64,000 bases of DNA. Source: Sambucus nigra. Taxonomy: Eukaryota; Streptophyta; Magnoliopsida; Dipsacales; Adoxaceae. The stretch spans positions 635,812,717 through 635,876,716 of the forward strand of contig OX422211.1 of the NCBI GenBank assembly GCA_949130495.1, in the 5' to 3' direction. Position 1 is the first letter of the stretch; the number at the start of each line of letters is the position of its first letter. The translations under genes were made by a program, and so were the position numbers. Below, piece by piece: positions 20,993 through 32,674 of the stretch. The notes beneath the pieces are model-generated. The model did not search any database. It was not told the origin of the DNA and saw only the letters and a list, made by a program, of their open reading frames with translations.

Positions 20993-23900
20993 TGTAACAA
21001 CCCAGGTTTTTGAGCGACTATTTTGTACTATTTTTCCTGATGGGCTAATTTTATAAAATAGGGAATGTTGAAGTAAATATTATTTTCCGTGAGACTTAGG
21101 GATAATATTTACTATGTTTTGTCTATTTACCGTTATGAGTAGGTAAATGGCATTATATTGTGTATTATTGCGTCGTTATATGTAAAACGACGGTTATGAC
21201 CTATATATGAATTGGGTAAAATTAATGAATTAAAATGGAATTGGAACACAAAATAGTTCACACTTCCCGAATGCCAAAATAGGGGGTACGGTTGTTTTTA
21301 GAATTGCCGAGATAGTCGAAATAAGTGCCCCGTTGTAATTTTTGAGATTCGGGCATGTTTAAGGGGTTATGACTCAATTAGTGGCTACGAGTCATTTTAG
21401 TGGTGTATTAGCAATTAAAAGTGGGGGGTTTATGTTTTGAGACCCGTATAAGTCCCCCACCCCCCTTTCTTTTTCTTCATTTGTGTGAGAGAAGCCAAAG
21501 GAGAGAGAGAGAGAAGAGAGAGTTGGGAGAAATGAGAGAAAGAGAGAAAATGGAAGATTTGGGCCGGATTTCGTCGCTACCGGAGGTGTTCCGAGACTAC
21601 GAACCTCGAGGCAAGTTTCTTACTTGCTAGATATTGATTTAATGTGATAAATCTGCATGTGTAGTTAAGTTTTGGGAGGTTTAAACCATAAATGGGTTTT
21701 GGTTGATTTTGGGGGTTTTATCCTAAATCTTATAGTTTAATTTGATTTGAAGAGAAATAATTGGTTATTTGATGTGTAGAAATGATTTTGTAGTAGTATT
21801 TGTTGTTGTGGTTGGGTGAAATAGCGGGTAGAAGCTTGGATGGCTCGTTAATGGCCGAAACAGCTTCTCGGAGAAGAAGCTGTCCGCCAGGATCGATCGA
21901 TCGAGCCTGGGGGATCGATCGATCGAGGCCTTCGATCGATCGACGGTCGGGGGTCGATCGATCTACCACTTCTGAAAAGGTGAGATTTTTCTAGTTTTGT
22001 TTTAGCTCTTTTCTTTTAGGTTCGAGGTTTAGGAACCTTCCTTTGGGAAGTAATGGGGAGTCCTAGAGGGTTGTATTGGGTAGACTAATGTCCTAGGCTA
22101 AGAGTGGATATTTGGGTTTACCCGAGGGCTAGTTTGTATAGGTTAATGTCCGAATGATATAGGAGGTTAACCTAAAGATAAATTGGAAGTTAAAATATTA
22201 ATGTTGAGCCTTTGGTAGACACTCCTTCATGGAGACTCACTTTGAGGGTTTATGAAATTATATGAACTCTTCGAGGCTATTTTGAGGTTAGTGGCACTTT
22301 GGGTCTTAGGTCATTAATAAAATATGACTTAATAAGAATGAATTGCACATTCTAAAACTTGGTGCTTAATGGCTAAATGAATGATTTTTGGAAAAGTAAA
22401 ATTGGAAGTTTTCAAAATGGAAAAAGTAATGTTTTTCATAAATGTTAATTTATGGATACACACCTCTCTAAATCGCTATCATAAGGGAAGTCGCGCACGT
22501 TGTGGTGAAGCCCCCTGGCTAATGAATGCAGGGTGGATATAGTCCCTAGTCCATGTGAGCGTTTGTGATTGTATATTTTTCTGCGCTGGTTAGGAGATTC
22601 CGGGTGTGATCTTGACTATCCCGCAGGCACATGGCCGCTTCCCGACGTTTCGATAGGATCCCAGGTTGTCTTGATGATAGGCCCTGGAAGATGATAGACA
22701 TTTAGGGGCGCGCACAATGGGGAAACCCGGTCGGGCGGTATTAGAATCGTTATATATATATATGATTATAACTATTCTGAATCAAGTTGGACTTGATGTA
22801 TAATGGGTGCCATAAAGAGCACAATGAAATGCCATAAAGAGCATGAGAAAGTGCCACAAAGAGCACGATGAAATGACATAAAGAGCATATAATGATGATT
22901 ATATTCCTGATAAGGAAGAGATTTTTACAAATGTATAATTGAGATATAATGCCATAAAGAGCATATAAACTATGATTTTATTTCCTGATAAGGAATGGAA
23001 TTTCGAAATGAAATAGTATATGATGAAAGTAGAATGGTAAACGTTTGATAAAATGTTGTACCATTTATATGTATATTCCTAAAGAAAGAATTAGGAATTG
23101 TGCCATTAGATGATGGATGGGTTTATTTTTATATTTCTTGAGTAGCTGTAGATGTGACCTCCCACACTTATGCACACACATACATTTGTTGATTATTTCG
23201 TGCTAAGGATCTAATGGATCTCGACGATCAACCTTGCCTAAGTAGTAGTGTATCGGGGGTGTTCCTTATTTGGATTTCGCTTTGCGAGACACCCCACACA
23301 CGAATAGGGCATAGTGTTGAGACTGGGGAGAAGTTAGCCCTTAGTATTTAGGGTTAACTAGAACATCTCACGATATTGCGCTAGGTTGCTTCTAGATTGA
23401 GAGGTGAGAAATATTATTGTTATCTGCGAGAGAATTCGCACTTAACTGTCATGCATTTTAGTCACATGGTAATCATCAAACCGGGCCCTGACCCGTATCT
23501 ATATTTCTTTGTTTCTGCATATATTCCTTGCCGTACAGGTGCTCTTCCGCATGGACACCCGTATTTACATATCCCATTCCAGTTGTCATGGAGCTACAGC
23601 ATATTGCGGATGTTGTAGGATACTTGTAGTAGACGCTCCTTTCTACTGTACTCTAGTTATGTTCAGTATATTTATTCCGGCGTGTTTGCCCAAGGTATTG
23701 CACTCATTCATTATATTGTAAATATTGAATTGTAATACTCGATATATTATTTGTATTGGTCTGTGCACCGACAGCTTATTCGGTGATTATTTATTGTATT
23801 GTCATACTTCATTCATCGATTTTTTTGATACCCACCGTTTTTACAAATGGGATTGTCTAAGAGTTTTTCTTTTACTTTTAAATTTTTAAATTTGACAGTC

Positions 23901-24038
23901 CGTTTTCTAAAATGATTGGTGGTTATCTCATACTATTATTTTAATCGACAGTGATGCTAAGAATGGACCATCTATGATTCCTGTGATTATTGGAGTATTG
24001 GGCTGGCCACCTATTATTTTAGTAAGCGGGTTGTCACA
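20993..24038 (+). mobile_element. 3' LTR of element A
   Basis: 3046 bp, colinear with 14289-17333. It ends TTGTCACA before the GTGGG target duplicate. All the LTR landmarks recur, for example the GAGATAGTC box at 21307-21323, hairpin cassette at 23226-23310 and GGTG/CACC hairpin at 23538-23559. Confidence 0.92.
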
Positions 24039-24043
24039 GTGGG

Positions 24044-24300
24044 TATGTTTCGTTCTCATTTCCGGTGAGGAACTATGACCGCTTTCCATACGTTGTCATT
24101 TTGTTTTTACTAAGTCGGTGTGAGAGTCCAACCACTGGTACCCAGGATGGTATGTGAGTAATTCCCTGGAAGATGATAGCATTAAGAGACATCATCCATT
24201 GAGTTATAGCTCTGAGGAATGGTTATTATACTTATATAGTGCGTGATATATAAGTAAGGATATACTGGATGTGTATAGTATATTGTATATATACGAGATG

Positions 24301-24351
<51 letters not shown>

Positions 24352-25311
24352 ACAGAATAAAGATTGTATTGTAAAATAATTTATGGATCATCAGAGAGTA
24401 TAAAATCGGAAATAAATATATTATATTTGTATATAAAGATGAGAATATTATATACGGGTTAATAACACTAAAATGTGAATATTGTAATAACTAGTGAAGG
24501 TTATTTATAATAAATGGATATATGTTAAGTGATGGATTATAAGGAATAAGATATCGCGAGAGCTTAGTATGTTATATACGCGGGACTTCAGATAGCGTAT
24601 GATGATTTAGTTGTTGTGAGAGATTAGTTAGGCGGGGTAGATTATCTAGGGTGTTTTAAAATACATGCGTTAGGTGCACATTATTAGAGGAGAGGTGAGG
24701 GGTATCTCATGTGAGTGCAAAACCAGTTTAAATATGCAGAGTATCATATTTTAAATATTAAAGTATGTTAAGCACTTGGTAAAATGGTTTTCAAAACTTG
24801 GGCTCTGACTCGTATCCATTTTTATTTTTCTTCTCCTTTGTTATACTTATTAGGTGTCCAGACACAGGGACGCCTGGATGATTATTGTTTCGAGTCAGAC
24901 GTTGCTGCCGCATCTGTGGATGTTGGCAGAAAATTATTTAGATGCTTCTATCCTTGTGATCTAGATAGTAGGTATTGTTGTAATTTTCAGGCATATTGCT
25001 TAACTATTGGCATTTGTTTTATTTCCAGCATTTTAGTTCGTGCCCATTCGATATGGTGGTATAAATGTTTTACCGAGAGTTATTAGTTAGTATTTATTTA
25101 TTTTAGTTGTTGTTCACATTTTTGTATGGATGGATTTACTTAAGTGTTTTAGTTAAAAAGATTAGAAAGTTTAAAATTCAACGCCAGGCTTAATAGGTTA
25201 TTAGTAATTAAATGGTTTTCGATAGAGATGGTGAGAATGAAACCATTTGAGATTCCTGCTTAATTTGATATAAGATTTATCACCCGGTATTTTATTAGGC
25301 AGGGTGTCACA
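24044..25311 (+). mobile_element. Element E, 5' LTR right part
   Basis: Continues the E LTR after element A, starting at the bases that follow GTGGG in the unoccupied 3' copy. Includes a long TA run (24303-24350), GGGCTCTGACTCGT at about 24801, a GGTGTCC...GGGACGCC hairpin at 24853-24874, and the end CAGGGTGTCACA at 25311. The open frame 24784-25086 lies inside the LTR and shows no domain. Confidence 0.88.
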
Positions 25312-25313
25312 GG

Positions 25314-25325
25314 TGGTATCAGAGC
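25314..25325 (+). other. Primer binding site of E (initiator Met tRNA type)
   Basis: TGGTATCAGAGC, 2 bp after the E 5' LTR. Confidence 0.92.
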
Positions 25326-28300
25326 ATCCGATTCTAGGTTCCTTAAGAATATGTATGGACGTGCTACGTTTCCAGCGTTGCCTTCTAATTGATATAGAGC
25401 CCTATGTTTAGGATTGTTGATTCCTATGGTGAAATTTCGTTCTCCTACTATAGTGTATGGTTTTAGTGAATCTATTATGCGTTCGAGTGTGTTTGTTTGC
25501 TTAACAACGGAGGACGACCAGTGAGGGAAGTTGGGAGAACAACAGGAGGTAGGGATCAGTTGAAGATGTAAAATATTTCGGGGATAATGACCGTAGTCGA
25601 GGTCACCCTTATTGTTGCTCGAGAAGTTGGGGATGTAAGGACTGCTAGGGTATAGTATATATTTTTCAAGTGCCGCTATAGTACAAGTGGTGCCAAATTA
25701 GACTCACCCAATGTTGTCATTTGGGTCTTTGAAGAGGACCATTCTTTGAAATTCTAAGAAATGCAGAGATTTTGCATGTTAGCTAAAGGATGTAAGATAT
25801 CCAGAGGCTTGGGTATATAGCAGGGTGTAGTATACCCGAAAATGAAAATTTTTGGTAAATTTTTTCTTGGGTCGTAGGAGCAAACTTATAATGGTGGGAG
25901 TCAACAACCACATTTTTGAAGTGAAATATTATGCCAGCGAAATGATCTTAGGTATAGTTTGATCGAAAATTGCTTCATCTTCTGTTCAGAAAGAGATGTA
26001 AATGAAAATTCTGAACTTATCATAGGAGGGCTAGACAGAGGCCTTGTCTAGTGAACTTTGTACCTGATGAGGTAGGTATAATGGAGAAAAGAATTCTTAA
26101 GTAGGTAATGGACTCATAAGAGGAGTTACCAACACTTATGAGAAGTTCTTCTTAGAAGGTTGAAGCAGGTGGCAGCTATGTCATGTCTTGACAATGAGGA
26201 TATTAATGCTTCTTTGTGTAGGGAGCTGAAAGAATTGGAGAAATTAGTAAGGGAGTAAGACTAGATGTAACGGTTCTAGAAAAATACCACACTTGGGAGA
26301 CCCATCGGGGGACCTATTTAAATAATTCAGATAGCTGAATTCTTACCGAATGATGGTGAATTCAGTTAGGGCTGTTAAAGATAATATTGTGTTCCTTAGG
26401 GCCAGCGGAGCTAAGGGAATAATAAGGCTAGCCATCAGGGTCGAGGCTACCAGGGTCCAAGAGAAGGACAACCCTAATATGGTCAGCGTGACCGGAGATA
26501 AGTGAATTATATGAAGAGGTATTTTTATATGGAGAGTGGGACCTCATGCGTTGATTTTGTCCAAAGTGAGAAAAGGGACAAGAGTTTGGTGCCTAGTAAG
26601 GGCGATGATTAAGATAGTTTTTTGGCCAGTTCGGACAAGCATGTCATGTCCAGGAACCATTGGAAAATCCAGGGTGATTGGCAAGGTTAAAATATGAGTT
26701 TTATTCTCCGGTGAATGAGACATGCTTTATGTGACACGAGTGAGTCACGTTATTTTGATTAGCACTAGGTTCGCGTGTGAGACGAGTTTGGTGTGTATAC
26801 CGATATCATTGTTATATTTTTCACCACGTAGCGGGGTTATATTTAGTTTCAAGCTTGGGGAAGCGGGTGTAGGCATAGTAGTATATTTTATTGCGATTAC
26901 TCGTTCTAGTGATGTGTTATACGAGTATGATATTATCCTAATACGGACTGGTTAGAACGATAGTGGGCTGATATTACAAGGCTATCGTGTTTGCTATTCC
27001 AAAGTAGGATGGGTTGAGCTAGCATTTATATTATTTCATAATGGAGACTTTGGAGAGTATAGTTCTCTCGAAATATTTGATCTCGGTGTGTAGGGACTTC
27101 ATTGATGTGATTTGAGATATATTAGGTTTATTATCGAGCGAAGAGATTGCGCTCATTATTATGTTTAGCGCTCAGGACTTGGTGATAGGGAGAGTGCATG
27201 GTTATATCACTCCTTTATAGACATGGGAGTTGATTTAGCGCTCAGAACTTGGTGATAGGGAGAGCGCATGGTTATATTAATATTTATATTTATATGTTTG
27301 GGGATAGGATTTTGAGACTTTCGGGTATGTGTTTGAAGTTTATGGAATTGGATTACTGCCAATGCTGAGTAACAGTGCATTGGGGAAAGTCCCTTATTTG
27401 AATGTTATTGAGTGATGAGATATGCATGAATCTTAGTAAACATCATGATTAGTGAGACGTTGATGGATGCTAGAGCATCAGTTTTGAATGAGATAAATGT
27501 ATGTGTGGAGAAAACACTCTGAGCTGAGAGTTATTATATAGTATAAGGCCAGTGGAGTCAGTAGTGGCGTGAGAGAGCACTGAAAATTTTCCTTCTCACT
27601 ACGAGTTGAAGGGTGGAACGACGTTAAGGAGAAATAAATTTTGATTTATGAGGTGATTAAGAATACCCATGTGTTATAGCCATGTCGAGAATGTGAGGCC
27701 AGTTTTAAGGAAAATGTGTGACGTTTTCAGTGTTGTGCAAATATGCACGGATTATAGGGTGTGTGGCAACCCTAGTTAGTTGATTTCAAATCATCTGAGG
27801 TAGGAGGACATGGAAATAAATGTGTTGAATATATGCCTGTGGGGAAGATACAAACAAGCTAGAATGGCATGATGGATTGAATGTCATGCGAGAATGACGA
27901 TGATCCAAGTATATGTGTACAATGAGAGTTGGCACACCCGAGATGGGTTGAAAGGCTATGGAAAGCCATTTGAAAAGATATCTCTTGAGAAGAGGAATAT
28001 CCCATTTATTGTGTGAAAGTTGAGCGGAGTCTTACTTAATTGATTGATGAGAGTGACTTGCGCGTAAAAAAAATGTTAATCTCTATAAGACAAACGGGCC
28101 CATAAATGCGCACTGTGGCAAAAAGTGCAAGAGTCGAGACTTTGGTATACCCCAGGGAAAGAAGGGGAATAGAAATTACCACTTAAGGTGAGATATTATG
28201 AGTGGGAATTTGTGTTAGGTCAGACACAATGAGATTGTCTCCGGGTGCACCACTCCTAGATGGAAATAGGTTGGTCCGAGATGACCAACCAAAAAATTTT

Positions 28301-28360
28301 GTATCAAGTTGACGATTCCAGTGATGGAATGGGCGTGATAAGCTAGACGTGCTAAGGTGA
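25326..28360 (+). mobile_element. Internal region of E, pol-less and decayed
   Basis: About 3 kb with no intact ORF. Near 26048-26100 one frame gives LVNFVPDEVGIMEKRI, matching the Retrotrans_gag block read in element J (LVNFVPNKVNTEDKRI). Near 27730-27760, QICTDYR is a possible trace of the RT block usually written RMCIDYR. Nothing else is assignable. The polypurine tract and the first ~1.3 kb of the 3' LTR are missing at the right end, so the element has a deletion spanning this junction. Confidence 0.6.
26048..26100 (+). pseudogene. Gag fragment in E
   Basis: A 16-residue stretch aligns to the gag of minus-strand element J, which puts E in the same Tekay/Del-like group. It is bounded by stops and is too short to be functional. 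Confidence 0.6.
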
Positions 28361-29071
28361 GAATAGGATGATTTAAGAGTACTAGCTAGACTTGATAAGC
28401 TAATATTCAGAAGTAATAAATGTGATATTATATCATAAGTGAGTGAATACTTATGGGATTAAAATAATTTGTGTGTATACTTATCGATTATTTTGAATTG
28501 GTAAAAATGGGATTTTGGGCTAATGCCACGAGAGATAGGCATGATAGCCGGATTTAATGATATATATATATATACGGGTATAGAAATAGTATATATATGA
28601 TATGATTATGAATATATCTGTGTGTGAATGATGTATTTATGTGAAGCATAGCCCTCTAGTGCTATCATGGGAAGTTGAGCGATGTGGGTGAGGCCCTTGG
28701 CTTGAGGAGCAGGGAGCGTATAGTCCCTAGGTCATAGTATTCACTTTTATATTGTGTGATATTTTTATCAGGGGTGAGACGTGGTGGGTATGTTTCGTTC
28801 TAATTTCTTGTGAGAAACTATTACCTCTTCCCATACGTTGCGATTTGGTTTTTACCAAGTCGGTGTGAGAGTCTAACCGCTGGTACCCAGGCTAGTACGT
28901 GAGTAATTTGTTGAAAGATTATAGCATTGAGAGACTACATCCATTGAGTTATAGCTCTGAGGGATGGTGATTATACTTATATAGTGTGTGATATATAAGT
29001 ATGGATATACTAGATGTGTATAGTATATCGTATTTATACGAGACGTGAATATATATATATATATATATGTA
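28361..29071 (+). mobile_element. Element E, 3' LTR left part (5'-truncated)
   Basis: Homologous to the 5' LTR from about 13870 onward (GAATAGGATGATTTAAGA). It carries the empty insertion site for element A around 28785-28795. About 1.3 kb present at the start of the 5' LTR, including its TATA region, is absent here. It is interrupted within a TA run by element C. Confidence 0.85.
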
Positions 29072-30686
29072 TGTAAGGACACAAATTTCCAATTGAGTCC
29101 ATATATAGTTTTGGCTCAATTCCGGACAAAAACATTTATTCATAGGATAGTATTTATTGTAATATTCACAAGCCTATGAAGTGTATGTTGAAGACGTAGC
29201 GGCAAAGAACTTAAAGCTTCATCAAAATGCCAGTTTGTGTGCCTCGTTTCTACGTCATCATCTAAGGTTCCATGCTCCCAAGGTATGAATGTAATTATAT
29301 GTATATAGGAGCTTGGAACAATATGTATTGGGTGTTAGGTTAATAAAAACTGCATTTTATTTTCAGAAAGAATCAATTAGAAACTTAAAAATAAGTATAT
29401 AAAAGTTTCTGGGCCAAAATCAAATTTTTCAATCTTTCTGGTCGTTCGTTAGAAGTGTCGTTCGAACGAGTTTTTTTCGTTCGAACCAGATTTCATTCGA
29501 ACGAGTTTTGTCGTTCGAACCAGGTTCGTTCGAACGAGTTTTACCAACGACCCTAACTGGACAGTCGTTTGATATGTCGTTCGATATGTCGTTCGAACGA
29601 ATGCTCGTTCTAACGAGGTATCTAACGAACCTCTAACGAGCCCAGGCTGGTCACTCGTTAGAAGTCTCGTTCGAACGAGAATCACGTTCGTTCGAACGAA
29701 CTTCCAGCGGGAACAGTTATTTGGCCGTTTTTTGCAGTTTTTCCCCACTCTTCCACTTGGTTTTCAACCAACTTTTTTCATGCTTAATTATGTGCGGGAA
29801 ACACATTTTCCAAGATAACTTTTCCTAACTTTTCCATTCCATATCCATCTCTTAGAGAGAGTTTGAGAGCAAATTTATTTAGGGAAAATGTTCATGTTTT
29901 GAGTGTAATTCTTTCAAGAAAAATTTCATACACACTCTAGTTTACACCCAATTGTTTATCCAAGATTCTATATAAATATCAATTGCTTAGAGATTGTTTT
30001 GGCACCGGTTTTTCTCTACACCGAATTGAAGAGAAGTTCGTTTCATTTCTACCCATTTGGAGAAAGGCTCCATGTTAGGGTGACGGTGTGCCTAATTGCC
30101 CGATCGGTGAGAGTCCGAGACCACGGTGGAGCTCCGTTGGTTATCCGCTAATTGGAGGTTGATACAAGAAGAAGCATCACGGCTTGAGAGGGTTCGAGTT
30201 TAGGAAGTAATTCTTTTGTCTTGTATTTTGTAATACCATTTTTAGTGGATTTGAGGCTAGGGCCGTCCCGAGGTTTTTTCCCGTTAGTGGGTTTTTCCTC
30301 GTACATTGCGGTGTAGTGTGACATTGTTTATTTTATCTTGCACAATAATTAGAATTCATGCTTAGGATAATTTCAAGATAAAATTTGGTTTAATTATCAC
30401 ACACATTTAATTTGGGACTTAAATTAAATATTGGGTAAAAATGGTTTATTCAAGTCAGTTGCTTTAATTTGGTTTCGCCTAACTTTGGATAATTGTTAAT
30501 CATGACTTAGGCAAATTCTAGGACTTGAATTATGTTGTTGTAATTCGTTTTGAAGAAATTAAAACTCGGCTTTGTTTATTTGTTGGACCATCACTTTTAC
30601 AACGCTTCCGCATTTACTTAAAAAGGAAATTATATTTTAATTTTGCCATTATTAAAACCCAGGGATTCTCCAACTGCGGTCTTTCA
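29072..30686 (+). mobile_element. 5' LTR of element C
   Basis: 1615 bp, TGTAAGGACAC to GGTCTTTCA. The GTTCGAAC array (29443-29705) lies upstream of a TATA candidate (TATATAAAT, about 29969), so in U3. It carries one extra 12-bp TCGTTCGATATG unit relative to the 3' LTR. Confidence 0.9.
29443..29705. repeat. GTTCGAAC palindrome array, C 5' LTR (copy at 34783-35035)
   Basis: At least seven TTCGAA-centred palindromes (TCGTTCGAACGAG, GGTTCGTTCGAACGAG and variants) are interleaved with words CTCGTTAGAAG, TCTAACGAG and TCGTTCGATATG. These words recur in the unrelated solo LTR K. The minus-strand open frame 29449-29748 is a by-product of this repeat, not a gene. Confidence 0.9.
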
Positions 30687-30689
30687 AAT

Positions 30690-30701
30690 TGGTATCAGAG
30701 C
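30690..30701 (+). other. Primer binding site of C (initiator Met tRNA type)
   Basis: TGGTATCAGAGC, 3 bp after the 5' LTR end. Confidence 0.92.
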
Positions 30702-30748
30702 CAAAAACGATAAATTATTTCGTTAAGATCCTTTAATTTTTGGCTAAA

Positions 30749-32674
30749 ATGGATTTTTCCCCATTTTCAAAATTTCCTATTTTCGATGGTTCAAACTACG
30801 CGTATTGGAAAGCGCGAATGAGATCAGCACTAAAATCTATCGACGAGAGAGTTTGGATGTCTGTTGTTACCGGATATTCCCCACCAACTTACTAAGTTGA
30901 AAATGAACGTGTTTTAAAACCCGCCGATAGATGGACTGAAAATGAGTTTAAACTTGCTAACTTTAATTCCCGAGGTTTAAATGCCTTGTTTAGCGTTGTC
31001 GCACCGGATGAATTCCGACGTATTATGACGTGGGAAACCGCTAAAGAAGCTTGGGATATTTTACAATTAACTCACGAAGGAACTAGTGTCGTTAAAGCTT
31101 CAAAACTCCAAAACCTCACCACTCAATTTGAAACTATCAAAATGGATGAAAAAGAAACTTTTGATAAATTTTATGCTAGACTTTCTGATATTGTTAATTC
31201 ATCCTTTAACTTGGGAGAGAAAATACCTGACGATCGTGTAGTAAAGATAATTTTAAGGTCCCTACCCGATAGATTTATTCCAAAGGTGACCGTTTTAAAT
31301 TCTTTACCCACTTTAGCCTCTACGAAATTAGAAGAGCTTGTAGGTGATTTACAAACCTATGAACTAGATATGTTTCCCTCTAAAAATGAAAAGAAAATCG
31401 AAAAGGGCGTTGCTTTAAAAGCCCGCAAAGAGGTTAAACAAGTAGTAGAGAGCGATAGTGATAGTGACTCGGAAGACATGGCTTTGTTTGCTCGTAAATT
31501 TAGAAAATTTCTTAAATTTAACAAAGATAAAGTTAAAAATGATTTTAAGAAATTTGAATCTTCTAAACATGATAAAAGCGAGAAGTTTTCTAAAGCCGAG
31601 AAGATCCCTAAACCCAGTGATGAAGATGTTGATAGGGACGAGTCGAATAAATGTTTTGGTTGTGAAGGTTATGGCCATAGGGCTTTTGAGTGCCCCACTA
31701 AACTAAGGAAAGAGGGTAAATGACCCGTTTCATATAATGCGACCCTTAGTGATAGTGATAAGGAAGAGAAGCCCGATTCCCCCACTAAGAAAAATTTTGT
31801 GGCTTTTATGGCTAGACATGTGAGTGATAATGAGAACTCATCGGATGATGAAATTATAGCACATGCCACTTCCAAGGTCATTGTACATGATTCTCTTATT
31901 TTTGATGATAGCGAAAATGAAGAAGAGGTTTATGTGAGTGAACTTCAAAATGCTTTTCATGAATTATATAAAGAATCTATTAAATTGAAAAGAGCTAATT
32001 TGAAGTTAGAAGCGAGTTTAAGAGAGAGTGTAAAGGTCATTGATGAAAGTGCCTTAATAGAAGACCTTAGGACACATGAGAGGACTCTTCAAGAGAAGAT
32101 TAACTCTGTAGAAGGCGAGAGAGATAGCCTTAGGGGTTTAATGGAATCCTTGAAAAAGGAGCTTCTTGCATTTGAAGAGCAAAATGTTTTACTAGAATCT
32201 AAAATTTTAGATTTGGAAAATAAATTAAAAGATTCTAGTAATGTGAAATTTGATTTGGAGTGTCGTTCGGAAAAACTAGATAAAATGTTAGGAACGGTTC
32301 AAATTAAAAATGACACTTTTGGTTTAGGCTTCAATTCTTGTAATGAAATTAACCGTAAAGTCAAAACCAATGTTTTAGGAGAATCTTCTAGGAATGCATT
32401 TAATGATCACTCCTTAGATAAATCTTTTCGACATGCTCTTACTTGTACACATTGTGGTCGACAAGGTCATCTTAGGAAATTTTGTTTAGATCTTAAACGA
32501 ATTCCTAGAAAATCCCATAGTAAAGTAACCACGATAGCTAACGTTCCTACACCCCAAGATAGTAATTCTTCATTAATTTGGGTTAGGAAATCCGACTTGG
32601 TTACCTTACAAAATAGGGATTTTGATTCTCATTTACTTACACATGCCTCCTCCCTTGCTAAATCTAAAGGATGA
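30749..32674 (+). pseudogene. gag: SIRE-like gag of element C, two in-frame stops
   Basis: The nucleocapsid/capsid precursor of a Ty1/copia element, 641 codons from ATG 30749. A UBN2-type domain occupies codons ~5-240 (FDGSNYAYWKARM near the start, MTWETAKEAWDILQ further on). A Lys-rich stretch and a CCHC knuckle CFGCEGYGHRAFEC at codon ~302 follow. Then comes a long acidic coiled-coil-like region (about codons 395-535) and a second knuckle CTHCGRQGHLRKFC at codon ~566. The frame is continuous except for TAA at 30893-30895 and TGA at 31721-31723. Because it is otherwise clean over 1.9 kb, decay is recent. The two open frames at 30986-31723 and 31799-32674 are one gene. Confidence 0.85.

Larger units (their letters stand above)
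14289..24038 (+). mobile_element. Element A: Tekay/Del-like Ty3/gypsy with 3-kb LTRs, non-autonomous
   Basis: 9750 bp with LTRs 14289-17333 and 20993-24038, flanked by a perfect GTGGG duplication (14284-14288, 24039-24043). The matching unoccupied site is visible in the 3' LTR of E around 28785-28795 (CGTGGTGGGTATG). The interior is only about 3.66 kb and has no intact ORF, just faint traces of RNase H and integrase. The LTRs differ sparsely: I counted about a dozen mismatches in the first 600 bp and almost no indels. Insertion was therefore recent although the interior is ruined. Confidence 0.92.

Noticed and set aside
24182..24391. Tyr/Ile-repeat open frames here and at 28873-29143 and 35852-36100
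   Set aside because: They are translations of TA microsatellites in the E LTR.
29449..29748. 99-codon minus-strand open frame with Arg/Thr/Val repeats
   Set aside because: It is the translation of the GTTCGAAC palindrome array in the C LTR. The array itself explains the repeat, and there is no domain.
31415..31678. Phe/Lys-rich minus-strand open frame
   Set aside because: It is antisense to the Lys-rich linker of the C gag; the plus frame carries the zinc knuckle and UBN2-type domain.
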